Shown piece after piece: positions 18,877 through 31,100 of a DNA stretch of 64,000 bases. The number at the start of each line of letters is the position of its first letter. Within the stretch, counting starts at the first letter, position 1. Source of the DNA: Apostichopus japonicus (taxonomy: Eukaryota > Echinodermata > Holothuroidea > Aspidochirotida > Stichopodidae); the NCBI RefSeq assembly GCF_037975245.1, contig NC_092576.1:35070611-35134610 (forward strand), written 5' to 3'. Both the position numbers and the translations under genes were made by a program. The notes under the pieces were generated by a model. It saw only the letters and a list, made by a program, of their open reading frames with translations, did not search any database and was not told the DNA's origin.

Positions 18877-20352
18877 AGACTGTTCACAGTTTAGTTTAAA
18901 AGCATAAAGGAAAGTTTTTTGCAAGCGTGTCTGAAAATGTATTCGTTTTAATTACAAGCATTAATCTCTTTCATGATTTCTCATAACGTTTCTTAAGTAA
19001 GTTGCAATGGCCATTTTGTAGTAGAAAAACATGCCGTATGTTTTATCTTTGGGATCAGTGTTTCAATTCTTGTAATCCTTTAGAGCTTAGTATGTAGCTA
19101 TTATCTAAAGTGTAGTTGGATTTTTGACATTAACAGAATTATAAGGCCTACAACACAGGGTAAACAAATACAAAACTGACCACTACACAACTTAGACCCA
19201 CATATATCTCTAAAATCATCTCCAGATGAACCTGGTTGTGATGGATAAATCAAGTTTTGACCAGTTATTCAGGTTGTACAGTTGATAATTTAAGTTGCTT
19301 ATAAACATGGGAGGGATACTGCTTGCACCAGATCTCAGCCACAGCCACTCACATGAATTACTCATTAATAATTAATGACTCACAATATGTCAGGCACTTG
19401 CTCGCCCTTGGGAGCGTAGGTTTACCTAACTTAGTCTTGATTGGGTGTTGTCACTGTTACTTTTATCTTGTTTTAAAACATTCATTCAGACTGTTAGAGG
19501 ATATTCAGTGTTTCAGTTTATTTTTGACCCATTTGGGGATCAAGTTGGTGTTATTTTCATTTGACTTCATGAAAAGAGTGGAGTGAATAGGTTTGAAGAT
19601 GTTGTTTAAAATAAGGGACCATGGAAACTCAACCTCATTGGGTGGTAAAAACTGGTTTGTTTATTTATTTAATTTTTGTCCAATCTGAGATCTTATCCAG
19701 TTGGAATCTGGATTTTACTGGATTTTACTGGATTTTAGGGGTGCATAGTCCCATCTACTGTCAATATCACTCAGTACTAATACAGTAAATTAATATCATG
19801 TTTTAACTTAGTAACATCCATGGCTAAATGTAAACATAAAGTTAGGCTAGAACACTATGCATGGATATACTCTAGCACTTCTGGTCAACAGCCTTAAATT
19901 TTTATAGTAAACAAAGGGCTTAGCTGACATACTTAAGCTAATCTGCCTACACTATATGGTTTAAGTCTAACTCATGATTTTATTTCTCAAGTACAGGAAG
20001 CAATAAAAGAAAGAAAGAAAAGAAATGTGTTCCCTTTCATTTCAGTCAGGTGATGATGTGTTTTGACCTACCCTTTACATTCCATATTTTGCAAGTGATA
20101 CAGATTCTGAGTCTACAGTAAGTGGTGCTCTGTACACCCTAATACTGACCTAAGGACTTGCACTTACAGGTGCCTACTTTGCTCTTTCCAGTGCTGGTGG
20201 TAGCACTTAAAGTGCGGGACTGTTGCAGCACTTTTCAGGTGCTGGTATAGTTAGCACCATTGAGAGTGTTATTTATAGCACTTAGGGTGCTGTCCCTCTC
20301 AGGGCTCTTGGAAAGTGCTGTAAAATAGCACTCTATGTTTTTGGTTTTTAGA

Positions 20353-20355
<3 letters not shown>

Positions 20356-20446
<91 letters not shown>

Positions 20447-20555
20447 ATATATATATATATATACACATATATATATGTATATATATATATACATCTATAC
20501 ACATATACATATATATATATATATATATATCTATATATATATATATATACATCTA

Positions 20556-20588
<33 letters not shown>

Positions 20589-20669
20589 CTATATATATAT
20601 ATACATATATATATATATTTATATATATATATACATATATATATATATTTATATATATATATATACATC

Positions 20670-20708
<39 letters not shown>

Positions 20709-20710
20709 AT
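20356..20710. repeat. Long imperfect (TA)n with TATATC/TACATA variants
   Basis: About 335 bp of TA repeat with regular CTATA and CATA interruptions, ending in (TG)n. Long IYIY open frames on both strands come from this tract and are not genes. Confidence 0.95.
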
Positions 20711-20984
20711 ATTGTGTGTGTCCAGAGATATATTGTACGTCCAGGGGTTCGAAACCGGTAAGAAAGGTCGCAATGCCACTGTGGGCATTTGTCACCTGTA
20801 TTACACAATACTAGTTCTGTTTTTAGTGACGTAATTTGCCTTACTCTAGAGATCAAACATGATGCTATCCAACTCAAAATCATTGTCATTCCTAAAGCAG
20901 GACCTCGAAAGAGATACTTTAAACAGAATCTGTTAAATTACTTGTACATAAATGACAATTGAATATGAATATTTATCTATAACT

Positions 20985-21125
20985 GAAATTGTAATGAGTT
21001 GAAAAATCCAAAAAAGTGAACAAACTTCCAGTCTCCATCCGGGAATCGAATCCAGGCCTTCCGCTGTATGTACGGACACCCCTAACTTTTATGTTCGGAC
21101 AACTTCTACCAGGCATTGTGTCTGT
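20985..21125 (-). repeat. tRNA-like SINE, minus strand
   Basis: Minus strand carries a B box (GGATTCGATTCCC, complement of 21041-21053) followed by a short body ending in GTTCACTTTTTTGG. The A box is weak. Confidence 0.4.
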
Positions 21126-21694
21126 GTTATCATAGTGCTTATTCCAACGTATTTTGAAGGCTACAGAAAGTGATTTCAAAGCAAGCCAGAATACATATAT
21201 ATTGCCAATGTAATCTGATATTGGCAATGAACCATTAACTTCTTTGAATCAGCAATGTGTGTTAGCAACAGAATGGGAGTCGAAAACAAAATTGAAAGAT
21301 AAAGCAAATGATATAAACCTTCATCTAACTTTTCATACGGTTATAACACCTTAGCGTGACAAGCAATGAACGAAAATGAAAACAGACTAAATGGTAGATA
21401 AAAAATAAAAGAGTAAAACAATGAAGCATTCATGATGCGAAAGGGGAAGTATGATGTTACTGTTTCATATCTTCTTTTACAGCAACTTCCTGGAAAATTT
21501 AACGATTTCGAAGCTGTCGGTACGTTATACATTGAATATAGACACGAGTCAACATAGTTTGAAGAAAACGGCGTTGTCTTTAATTAATTAATAATTAATT
21601 AAGTAATGGCACTTGAATGTTATACTAAATATAGTCTAAATTATCAGCAGATATCGACTAGTGATTGAAATAGACGATGTTTGAAGTATGTATT

Positions 21695-21925
21695 TTATTT
21701 CCTCCTGCAAGCAGTAACTCGCAAAAGAGCCTCATTGGCTTATCAAAGCCGCAAGCTGACCGAAGTCAGTCACTTACATTCATATTTAACGTCCATGATT
21801 ATGAATTGCCAATTGTCAACAACTCTGTAACTGGACGACATACATTAATCTTGGAGTGACTCGAACTGGGGACCTTGTGATTGGAAGGCACCGGCGTTAA
21901 CCAATGAGCTAACATTCCTTTTCTT
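21695..21925 (-). repeat. SINE family beta, copy 1
   Basis: On the minus strand the tRNA-like head (TTAGCTCATTGGTTAACGCC, then CCAGTTCGAGTCACTCC) leads into a body running to CTGCTTGCAGGAGG. The same body occurs in the other orientation at 40.75-40.97 kb. Confidence 0.75.
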
Positions 21926-22555
21926 TGCAGAGTTGTAGTAAAACTGTTACAGTTGTAAAGTTGTTTAAAACACTGTTATTTAATATTCATATGATGTCAC
22001 GTGCATACAAAACAAAACAATAACAGAGAACTATGTCCCAGCATTATTCCAACTAAAATGTGAATGTCCAATGAAAAGGACTTATTCAATTGCTGATATA
22101 TTGTTATTCAAACTGTACTGTTACTTTTGTTAAAAGTCAAATTTTTATAGTGAAAATATGAAAAATAACCGACACTCGTTACCAATATTCTCTTGGCAAG
22201 ATTGCTCAATTTAAAATCAGAGTGTAAAACTTACCGAACATTTTTTTTTTACTTTAGTCTACTAAACATGATAAAAGAAAGCACACAATTTAATTGTTCA
22301 TGCACAAACAATGAAATAAGTAACAATCGCAGTTTACTTTTATAACTGAAATGACCGTGACGAGACATGGTTGTAATTGAGCAAGCGCTTGATGAGATGG
22401 ATTGTTGACAATTTTATTTACTATCACCTTTGAAATGCTGACGATTGTCTTCTTTTCAATGCATGTTTGTACCAAATCTTCCAACATTTTACTCGCTTCC
22501 CTTACCGAAATGCCAGATCTGGCTTTATATCTGGTTTAATCTGGCCAGATCAAGT

Positions 22556-24900
22556 TTTATCTGGCCATATAAAGCCAGATATAACTGGATATAGAGACAA
22601 TCCAGATATGCAGATAAAGTTTTATCTGGCCATATAAAGCCAGATATAACTGGATATAGAGTCAATCCAGATATGCAGATAAAGTTTTATCTGGCCATAT
22701 AAAGCCAGATATAACTGGATATATGGAGTCAATCCAGATATGCAGATACAGTTTTATCTGGCCATATAAAGCCAGATATAACTGGATATAGAGTCAATCC
22801 AGATATGCAGATAAAGTTTTATCTGGCCATATAAAGCCAGATATAACTGGATATAGAGTCAATCCAGATATGCAGATAAAGTTTTATCTGGCCATATAAA
22901 GCCAGATATAACTGGATATAGAGTCAATCCAGATATGCAGATAAAGTTTTATCTGGCCATATAAAGCCAGATATAACTGGATATAGAGCCAATCCAGATA
23001 TGCAGATCAAGTTTTATCTGGCCATATAAAGCCAGATATAACTGGATATAGAGTCAATCCAGATATGCAGATAAAGTTTTATCTGGCCATATAAAGCCAG
23101 ATATAACTGGATATAGAGTCATTCCAGCTATGCAGATAAAGTTTTATCTGGCCATATAAAGCCAGATATAACTGGATATAGAGCCAATCCAGATATGCAG
23201 ATGAAGTTTTATCTGGCCATATAAAGCCAGATATAACTGGATATAGAGTCAATCCAGATATGCAGATAAAGTTTTATCTGGCCATATAAAGCCAGATATA
23301 ACTGGATATAGAGTCAATCCAGATATGCAGATAAAGTTTTATCTGGCCATATAAAGCCAGATATAACTGGATATATGGAGTCAATCCAGATATGCAGATA
23401 CAGTTTTATCTGGCCATATAAAGCCAGATATAACTGGATATAGAGTCAATCCAGATATGCAGATAAAGTTTTATCTGGCCATATAAAGCCAGATATAACT
23501 GGATATAGAGTCAATCCAGATATGCAGATAAAGTTTTATCTGGCCATATAAAGCCAGATATAACTGGATATAGAGTCAATCCAGCTATGCAGATAAAGTT
23601 TTATCTGGCCATATAAAGCCAGATATAACTGGATATAGAGCCAATCCAGATATGCAGATCAAGTTTTATCTGGCCATATAAAGCCAGATATAACTGGATA
23701 TGGAGTCAATCCAGATATGCAGATCAAGTTTTATCTGGCCATATAAAGCCAGATATAACTGGATATAGAGTCATTCCAGCTATGCAGATAAAGTTTTATC
23801 TGGCCATATAAAGCCAGATATAACTGGATATAGAGCCAATCCAGATATGCAGATGAAGTTTTATCTGGCCATATAAAGCCAGATATGACTGGATATAGAG
23901 TCAATCCAGATATGCAGATCAAGTTTTATCTGGCCATATAAAGCCAGATATAACTGGATATAGAGTCATTCCAGCTATGCAGATAAAGTTTTATCTGGCC
24001 ATATAAAGCCAGATATAACTGGATATAGAGCCAATCCAGATATGCAGATGAAGTTTTATCTGGCCATATAAAGCCAGATATGACTGGATATAGAGTCAAT
24101 CCAGATATGCAGATCAAGTTTTATCTGGCCATATAAAGCCAGATATGACTGGATATAGAGTCAATCCAGATATGCAGATAAAGTTTTATCTGGCCATATA
24201 AAGCCAGATATGACTGGATATAGAGTCAATCCAGATATGCAGATAAAGTTTTATCTGGCCATATAAAGCCAGATATGACTGGATATAGAGCCAATCCAGA
24301 TATGCAGATAAAGTTTTATCTGGCCATATAAAGCCAGATATAACTGGATATAGAGTCAATCCAGATATGCAGATAAAGTTTTACCTGGCCATATAAAGCC
24401 AGATATAACTGGATATAGAGCCAATCCAGATATGCAGATAAAGTTTTATCTGGCCATATAAAGCCAGATATAACTGGATATAGAGTCAATCCAGATATGC
24501 AGATAAAGTTTTATCTGGCCATATAAAGCCAGATATAACTGGATATAGAGTCATTCCAGCTATGCAGATAAAGTTTTATCTGGCCATATAAAGCCAGATA
24601 TAACTGGATATAGAGTCAATCTAGATATGCAGATAAAGTTTTATCTGGCCATATAAAGCCAGATATGACTGGATATAGAGTCAATCCAGATATGCAGATA
24701 AAGTTTTATCTGGCCATATAAAGCCAGATATGACTGGATAAAGAGCCAATCCAGATATGCAGATCAAGTTTTATCTGGCCATATAAAGCCAGATATAACT
24801 GGATATAGAGCCAATCCAGATATGCAGATAAAGTTTTATCTGGCCATATAAAGCCAGATATGACTGGATATAGAGTCAATCCAGATATGCATATAAAGTT
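22556..24900. repeat. 65-bp satellite array 1 (~36 copies)
   Basis: The unit is AGATAAAGTTTTATCTGGCC followed by ATATAAAGCCAGATATAACT and GGATATAGAGTCAATCCAG plus TATGC, 65 bp in all. The unit is rich in short palindromes (for example CCAGATAAAACTTTATCTGC). Variants at fixed positions (GTCAAT/GCCAAT/GTCATT, ATATGC/CTATGC) recur in blocks, indicating multi-unit (higher-order) duplication. Confidence 0.92.
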
Positions 24901-24996
24901 TTATCTGTCAATATAAAGTCAGGTATAACTGGATATACATCATGTTTATCCAGTTATACTTTACTTTATATTGACAGATAAAACTTTAAGACTGTA
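24890..24996. repeat. Long hairpin closing array 1
   Basis: Arms of about 41 bp, almost perfect, from AAAGTTTTATCTGTCAATAT to its complement ending AGATAAAACTTT, around a short CATCATGTT-type loop. The near-identical partner is at 26460-26556. Confidence 0.85.
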
Positions 24997-25435
24997 TGCT
25001 CTTACATAGTGTATTTTCATAGAGATTTACATTGCACTATATTGTGGTACTGCACTTTGCATATATATATATTTCAATAGTAAATCACTTACAGTGTATA
25101 CACTAAGTCAAAGGGGGAATAACTATCTCTATCTGGGTTGCTAGGCAACCACAGGGTCTTAGCTTGAAACAGGATGACTCAGAGGTTGATTAAGTGTGAA
25201 GGCCACTTTTGAACAAAGGACATATGTGTTTTGATACTTTGTAGGAGTGAGATAGGAAAGGGAGCTATGTGTACACTAGTGTCTACATGGTAGAAGTAAA
25301 GAGCAGAAGGAAGTTTAACAGAAAGGATTGGTACATTAAGAAAAGGTGATGGAGATTCATAAATAATATCCTATTGATGTCAGGACATTGGCAAAGGTTT
25401 CTATAGTGAACTGAACAGTCCGAAGTAAGGAAGAC
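24997..25435. repeat. Duplicated unique segment, copy 1
   Basis: About 440 bp of non-satellite sequence repeated at 26557-26999 with few changes. It contains the palindrome GGTTGCTAGGCAACC, which matches the RFX X-box, and no open frame. Confidence 0.85.
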
Positions 25436-25495
25436 CCTTACCGAAATGCCAGATCTGGCTTTATATCTGGTTTAATCTGGCCAGATCAAGTTTTA

Positions 25496-26465
25496 TCTGG
25501 CCATATAAAGCCAGATATAACTGGATATAGAGACAATCCAGATATGCAGATAAAGTTTTATCTGGCCATATAAAGCCAGATATAACTGGATATAGAGTCA
25601 ATCCAGATATGCAGATAAAGTTTTATCTGGCCATATAAAGCCAGATATAACTGGATATAGAGTCAATCCAGATATGCAGATAAAGTTTTATCTGGCCATA
25701 TAAAGCCAGATATAACTGGATAAAGAGCCAATCCAGATATGCAGATAAAGTTTTATCTGGCCATATAAAGCCAGATATAACTGGATATAGAGTCAATCCA
25801 GCTATGCAGATCAAGTTTTATCTGGCCATATAAAGCCAGATATAACTGGATATAGAGTCAATCCAGCTATGCAGATAAAGTTTTATCTGGCCATATAAAG
25901 CCAGATATAACTGGATATAGAGTCAATCCAGATATGCAGATAAAGTTTTATCTGGCCATATAAAGCCAGATATAACTGGATATAGAGCCAATCCAGATAT
26001 GCAGATCAAGTTTTATCTGGCCATATAAAGCCAGATATAACTGGATATAGAGTCAATCCAGCTATGCAGATCAAGTTTTATCTGGCCATATAAAGCCAGA
26101 TATAACTGGATATAGAGTCAATCCAGATATGCAGATAAAGTTTTATCTGGCCATATAAAGCCAGATATAACTGGATATAGAGCCAATCCAGATATGCAGA
26201 TGAAGTTTTATCTGGCCATATAAAGCCAGATATAACTGGATATAGAGTCAATCCAGATATGCAGATAAAGTTTTATCTGGCCATATAAAGCCAGATATAA
26301 CTGGATAAAGAGCCAATCCAGATATGCAGATAAAGTTTTATCTGGCCATATAAAGCCAGATATAACTGGATAAAGAGCCAATCCAGATATGCAGATAAAG
26401 TTTTATCTGGCCATATAAAGCCAGATATGACTGGATATAGAGTCAATCCAGATATGCATATAAAG
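25496..26465. repeat. 65-bp satellite array 2 (~15 copies)
   Basis: The same 65-bp unit as array 1, starting after an internal copy of the element terminus and ending with the same hairpin segment. Confidence 0.92.
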
Positions 26466-26556
26466 TTTTATCTGTCAATATAAAGTCAGGTATAACTGGA
26501 TATACATCATGTTTATCCAGTTATACTTGACTTTATATTGACAGATAAAACTTTAC
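26460..26556. repeat. Long hairpin closing array 2
   Basis: Duplicate of the hairpin at 24890-24996 with one or two differences. Confidence 0.85.
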
Positions 26557-26999
26557 GACTGTATGCTCTTACATAGTGTATTTTCATAGAGATTTACATT
26601 GCACTATATTGTGGTACTGCACTTTGCATATATATATATTTCAAGAGTAAATCACTTACAGTGTATACACTAAGTCAAAGGGGGAATAACTATCTCTATC
26701 TGGGTTGCTAGGCAACCACAGGGTCTTAGCTTGAAACAGGATGACTCAGAGGTTGATTAAGTGTGAAGGCCACTTTTGAACAATGGACATATGTGTTTTG
26801 ATACTTTGTAGGAGTGAGATAGGAAAGGGAGCTATGTGTACACTAGTGTCCACATGGTAGGAGAAAAGAGCAGAAGGAAGTTTAACAGAAAGGATTGGTA
26901 CATTAGGAAAAGGTGATGGAGATTCATAAATAATATCCTATTGATGTCAGGACATTGGCAAAGGTTTCTATAGTGAACTGAACAGTCCGAAGTAAGGAA
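26557..26999. repeat. Duplicated unique segment, copy 2
   Basis: Second copy of the segment at 24997-25435. After it the sequence diverges into the unique right part of the element (27000-27450), where ATTAAATAAAAG near 27110 could serve as a polyadenylation signal. Confidence 0.85.
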
Positions 27000-27459
27000 G
27001 AAGTTTTTGGAACGGATGGCAACAAGGAATATATTTTGGGACTGAACTTCGATACTGAATGGAACATATATCGCCCTCCTGGAACTTATTTATTAAAGCA
27101 AATATATTAAATAAAAGAATAGCACAACGTTATTTAGTATCAACATCTACAGGACCACAGAAGAATAAAGAACGCAACCTTCAAGTATTTTTTTTTGAAC
27201 AGCGGTCATTTTATGACCATAGCAGTCGGATTAGGTAACAGCAAGGAGCTTGCACATTACATATTTCCACTTTGTTCCAATCCAGTTGAGTTCTAGAACA
27301 CAGCTGTGTTTATATTTTGTGTGTGTCTTGCTCTCTGTATGGGTCTCCGTACCAGAACAGAGATAACTGATCACGCTGGAAAGTTAATATCAATGCTAGT
27401 CCAGTTTTGGCCACTTATTTCCTATTTGATTGACATTTTAGCCAGATATATTTTTTTAT

Positions 27460-28000
27460 ATTGGTCATATAAAAGTTTATCTGGATTTTCTTTATATCAA
27501 CCAGATAAAGTTGTATCTGGCCCAGATATGGATGGCAACAAAATTAGCCAGATAAACTTTTATATGGGCCATATCAAAGTTTATCTGGATTTTCTTTATA
27601 TCAACCAGATAAAGTTTTATCTGGCCCAGATATGGATGCAATAAAATTTAGCCAGATCAAATTTTATATGGGCCATATTAAAGTTTATCTGGATTTTCTT
27701 CATATCAACCAGATAAAGTTTTATCTGGCCCAGATATGGATGCAATAAAATTTAACCAGATCAAATTTTATATGGGCCATATAAAACTTTATCTGGATTT
27801 TCTTTATATCAACCAGATAAAGTTTTATCTGGCCCAGATATGGATGCAATAAAATTTAACCAGATCAAATTTTATATGGTCCATATAAAACTTTATCTGG
27901 ATTTTCTTTATATCAACCAGATAAAATTTTATCTGGCCCAGATATGGATGCAATAAAATTTAACCAGATCAAATTTTATATGGGCCATATAAAACTTTAT
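27460..28000. repeat. ~103-bp tandem repeats with CCAGATAAAGTTTTATCTGG
   Basis: About five copies of a longer unit (CTTTATATCAACCAGATAAA, GTTTTATCTGGCCCAGATAT, GGATGCAATAAAATTTAACC and so on). It shares the palindromic CCAGAT core with the 65-bp satellite but is a distinct unit. Confidence 0.85.
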
Positions 28001-28145
28001 TTTATATCAAGTTATATCTGCCCAATTTTTTATCTGGCGAGATATAAATTCCAGATCTGCAGCAGATCTGGCCCAGATTGAAATTCCAGATCTGGGCCAG
28101 ATCTGGACTTTTATATCTGGCCCAGATCTGGGATTTCGGTAAGGG

Positions 28146-31100
28146 TTAGTATTTTTTTTTTCTCTTGTTGTTATTTCTGCAACAAAACGTTTACTCCGAT
28201 TACTCCATAACTTTAAGATTCATTGTATCATAATTTATAATGTTTATTGAACAAGAACGATAATAAGGAACCACTCACCTGGTGAATTTATGAGTGAGAA
28301 CCATAAGTCATACAATAAATGCTCTCGCCGTTCCAACACGTGCACTAATGAGTGGTATATTAACATATGCTTAGCGAAAGTAAAACACTTATTATGTGAA
28401 TATCCAATTTAAACTTACCTTTGAAGGAAGCACTTAAGATGGACACTTGTTACTTGAAGGCGGGTATCGATGCGGTGATAAAGGTATTGTAACTTGTTAC
28501 CGCAACTCGTTAAGGAAATTCAACATTTCTTTGACAAGGAGACATATTTACTGATGTCTCCTCTTTGATATTTTTCCACTTTTGTTCCCCTTTCTTTTCT
28601 CGACTGACATATATCGACGCGATGACAGCTACCGCACACTGTATTCTCCGAAAGTTAGTAAATTAGTAGCTTACCTGTGTGAATAACCACAATGCAAAGC
28701 ATAAAGCTGGCTTATCATTATTAGCTGAATGAGCTTCAGACAGCTACTTTCAGAAACCAAAAGTAACTTTCATATTTAGAAGAAGAAAAAAATTGCCACA
28801 TATTCTTGTCCTACAAATTATGCTATTTATATCGAAACAGATTCAGATAGAGTGTTAAATATTTAGTCTTTATTTGCGACATGCGGGCGAGTTAAGTGTG
28901 TCACCAGTGATGGAAAGGTTTAAGAAAAGACCTTTCACTGACAAAGGGAACCGGAAGTACTGTAGATGTTTTTGGGGGGAAGCCTCGGACGCGGTTAATT
29001 TTCTGGTAGATCACTCTTCTCCAGACCTACAATTATAATTGAAAAGTTAAAATCAAAGACTAATGATAATCACTGGAACTCTGCATGAGTCTTTCTATCA
29101 ATGACTTAACAGAGATATAAGTGAAGCAAGTAATCACGAACCAACTTTTAAAACTTTTTCTTTCTTTCTAATGACTCGGGTTATTAGTGGATTGTTTTAT
29201 GCAACTGTTAATGTCTGTAAAGTGTCATTTCCGGTATCTGTAAAGAAAATAATAAACATTTTTCTTGCTTGTGTTATTTTAGTGTTCCACTCGGCCTGAG
29301 AACATATAATTTTCCAACGAAAATGTTGTGAAAAGTCAACCCTCATCCCCTTCCCACTCACACCTTTTTGTCTATAAAACTTCCATATTAGTAAGTGCAT
29401 GTTCATTCAACTGCCTTGTGGACAACCTCCACAACGCTTTAATCCCATTGATCAGGATGTATTAGATTCAGAAGGGTAATCAGTTGTCCCCAATGTAGTG
29501 CATCCCACAGGGAGCCATGTGTTGGTTGCACATCTGTCCCTTTCGGCGTTCGTTGCTGTACCGATTGTCACATTAATCATTACAACGAACACGAAACAAA
29601 TATTACGCTCTTTAGAAATGTAGAGTTTTATTGCTGAAGATGTCGCTTTTTAAGAAGTAATTGAGGAAAGTTACCTGAAGGTGCTGCACCGTCCTTTTTG
29701 TTACGTAATCATATAATATAATCTCGACCATGCTATGTGAGAGAAGAAGTAATAAACCCCTCAGCCACCAGAACAAGCGGTGGTAGAAATCAGCACTCTC
29801 TCCTGCCTATTTATTCCTGCGTATCTTCACACCAAGTATTGTTAGAGAGTAAAACAAATTTAAACCCCAAACTGTAAAAAAAAAAATAGTTATGGATGTT
29901 CTGATTTTATTTTTCATTTACTGCCTCACTCAGAAGTCGTTTGCCTCACTGATACATGTCACATATCTACTCGAAGACGCATGATGTCCGGGGATATATT
30001 TTTAGAATCTGGTATTATACTAAAACTTGAAAGGCAATACTGATGAATATTACGATAGCCATATTAGGCATATACTAAACTGTATACAGCAGAATACTGC
30101 ATTGCTGGTTGATCTAGTGTTAGGCAATTAAGTAGTTTATTTGTGTGATTAACCACCATTCAAAGCATAAATACAATTACCGGCATTAGACATTTCTTTT
30201 TGCGCGAGTCTTCACACCCTTTAAGTCAATATAGGCAAATAGCCTATAAATAGAGTTACCGTCCAGAACATATCTGGCTAGACTGAGAAGGCTTTGGCCT
30301 ATCTCAAAACTCAAATAATTGGTTATGGCCATACTGCGTATGCCTTAAGTTGCCAAATGTACATTGTTGGGAATATGTTGCAAATTGGGTTACGTGTTTG
30401 CATATTTGTGATTATTTTTTTCAGAAGGTTTTAATCATATTGCATCCGAAAGGACCGCTGTAGCCGATCTAGGGGCCTATAGACTAACCATATCCAGGAT
30501 CCAGTGAATAACAATTAATACAGCAGCTGAGCAGAAGACAATGTACTAATATAATTAGATTTCTATGTAATCGCTTCCACTTTATCTTCCTAAGAATTAC
30601 CTGTCAAACTGCAGTGCACTAACACAGTTTTGACGATGTGGAAACGCAAATACGGCACACGATTTTACCACTTCGAGTGATTTTATGAACTTTATCACGT
30701 TATGTCAAAGACGTAATGTTTGTCTTACGCGCCGGTACATTCCTGCCGTTTAAGCAGAGCGCCTCCACATTTTGTGTGGAGTATATGTAGCATGACATTA
30801 TTCTCCTTACTTTAATTTCTATGGTACAAGTAGACCATAGCAAACGGCTAGGGAAATAAGACGCTTCCCCGTTTTACATTCTTTGAAGAAATAGCTTTGA
30901 TCGATTTATCTCGGTATATTTCGCTTTTTTTATGTACCAGGGAGTTGTTGGCCAGATGCATCGACGTTATGGACAACCTTCCAAGTAAATTTTCAGTTCT
31001 TGGTATTGGCCTTCTATAGCCTGCTGCATTACCTACTGATTTACGCGACTTTTAATTGTGTATGTATTGGTTTCACGAGAAATTTGTCATACGTTTACAC

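Larger units (their letters stand above)
15078..20355 (+). mobile_element. Candidate 5.3-kb DNA element, CACTCTAAAAAC termini
   Basis: CACTCTAAAAAC at 15078 is matched by its exact reverse complement ending at 20355, and both ends sit in (TA)n. The sub-terminal regions (15090-15240 and 20160-20340) are packed with AAGTGCT/AGCACTT words in both orientations, as expected for transposase-binding sites. The interior holds a promoter-like segment and the decayed gene at 16.5-18.9 kb. The superfamily is not assigned, and the target duplication cannot be read inside the TA repeat. Confidence 0.6.
20830..22490. other. Intergenic region, SINEs only
   Basis: Apart from two SINEs I see no gene. A minus-strand frame at 22290-22487 starts MLEDLVQTCIEKK and reaches a GTGATAG donor-like site next to the 22.5-kb element, but it has no domain and no partner exon. 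Confidence 0.5.
22499..28145. mobile_element. TIR element filled with CCAGAT satellite arrays
   Basis: The left end CCCTTACCGAAATGCCAGATC and the right end are inverted repeats (right end complement CCCTTACCGAAATCCCAGATC). The 5.65-kb interior has two 65-bp satellite arrays, a duplicated ~0.5-kb unique segment, a further ~100-bp repeat array, and no coding capacity. A second, internal copy of the left terminus at 25436 shows that the left ~2.9 kb was tandemly duplicated. The target duplication may be TT but is not certain. Confidence 0.72.

Noticed and set aside
20299-20889. Long open frames rich in YIYI on both strands
   Set aside because: They are translations of an imperfect (TA)n microsatellite and have no domain, start context or splice support. 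The same holds for frames at 3461-3955, 3992-4198, 7684-7938, 9492-9827 and 10225-10527.
22290-22487. Minus-strand exon starting MLEDLVQTC with GTGATAG donor
   Set aside because: It is a single short frame with a weak donor and no joinable exon. It abuts a transposon insertion.
22556-26465. CRISPR-like array of regularly spaced repeats
   Set aside because: The 65-bp units are contiguous with no unique spacers, and the surrounding genes are eukaryotic. It is a satellite array in a TIR element.
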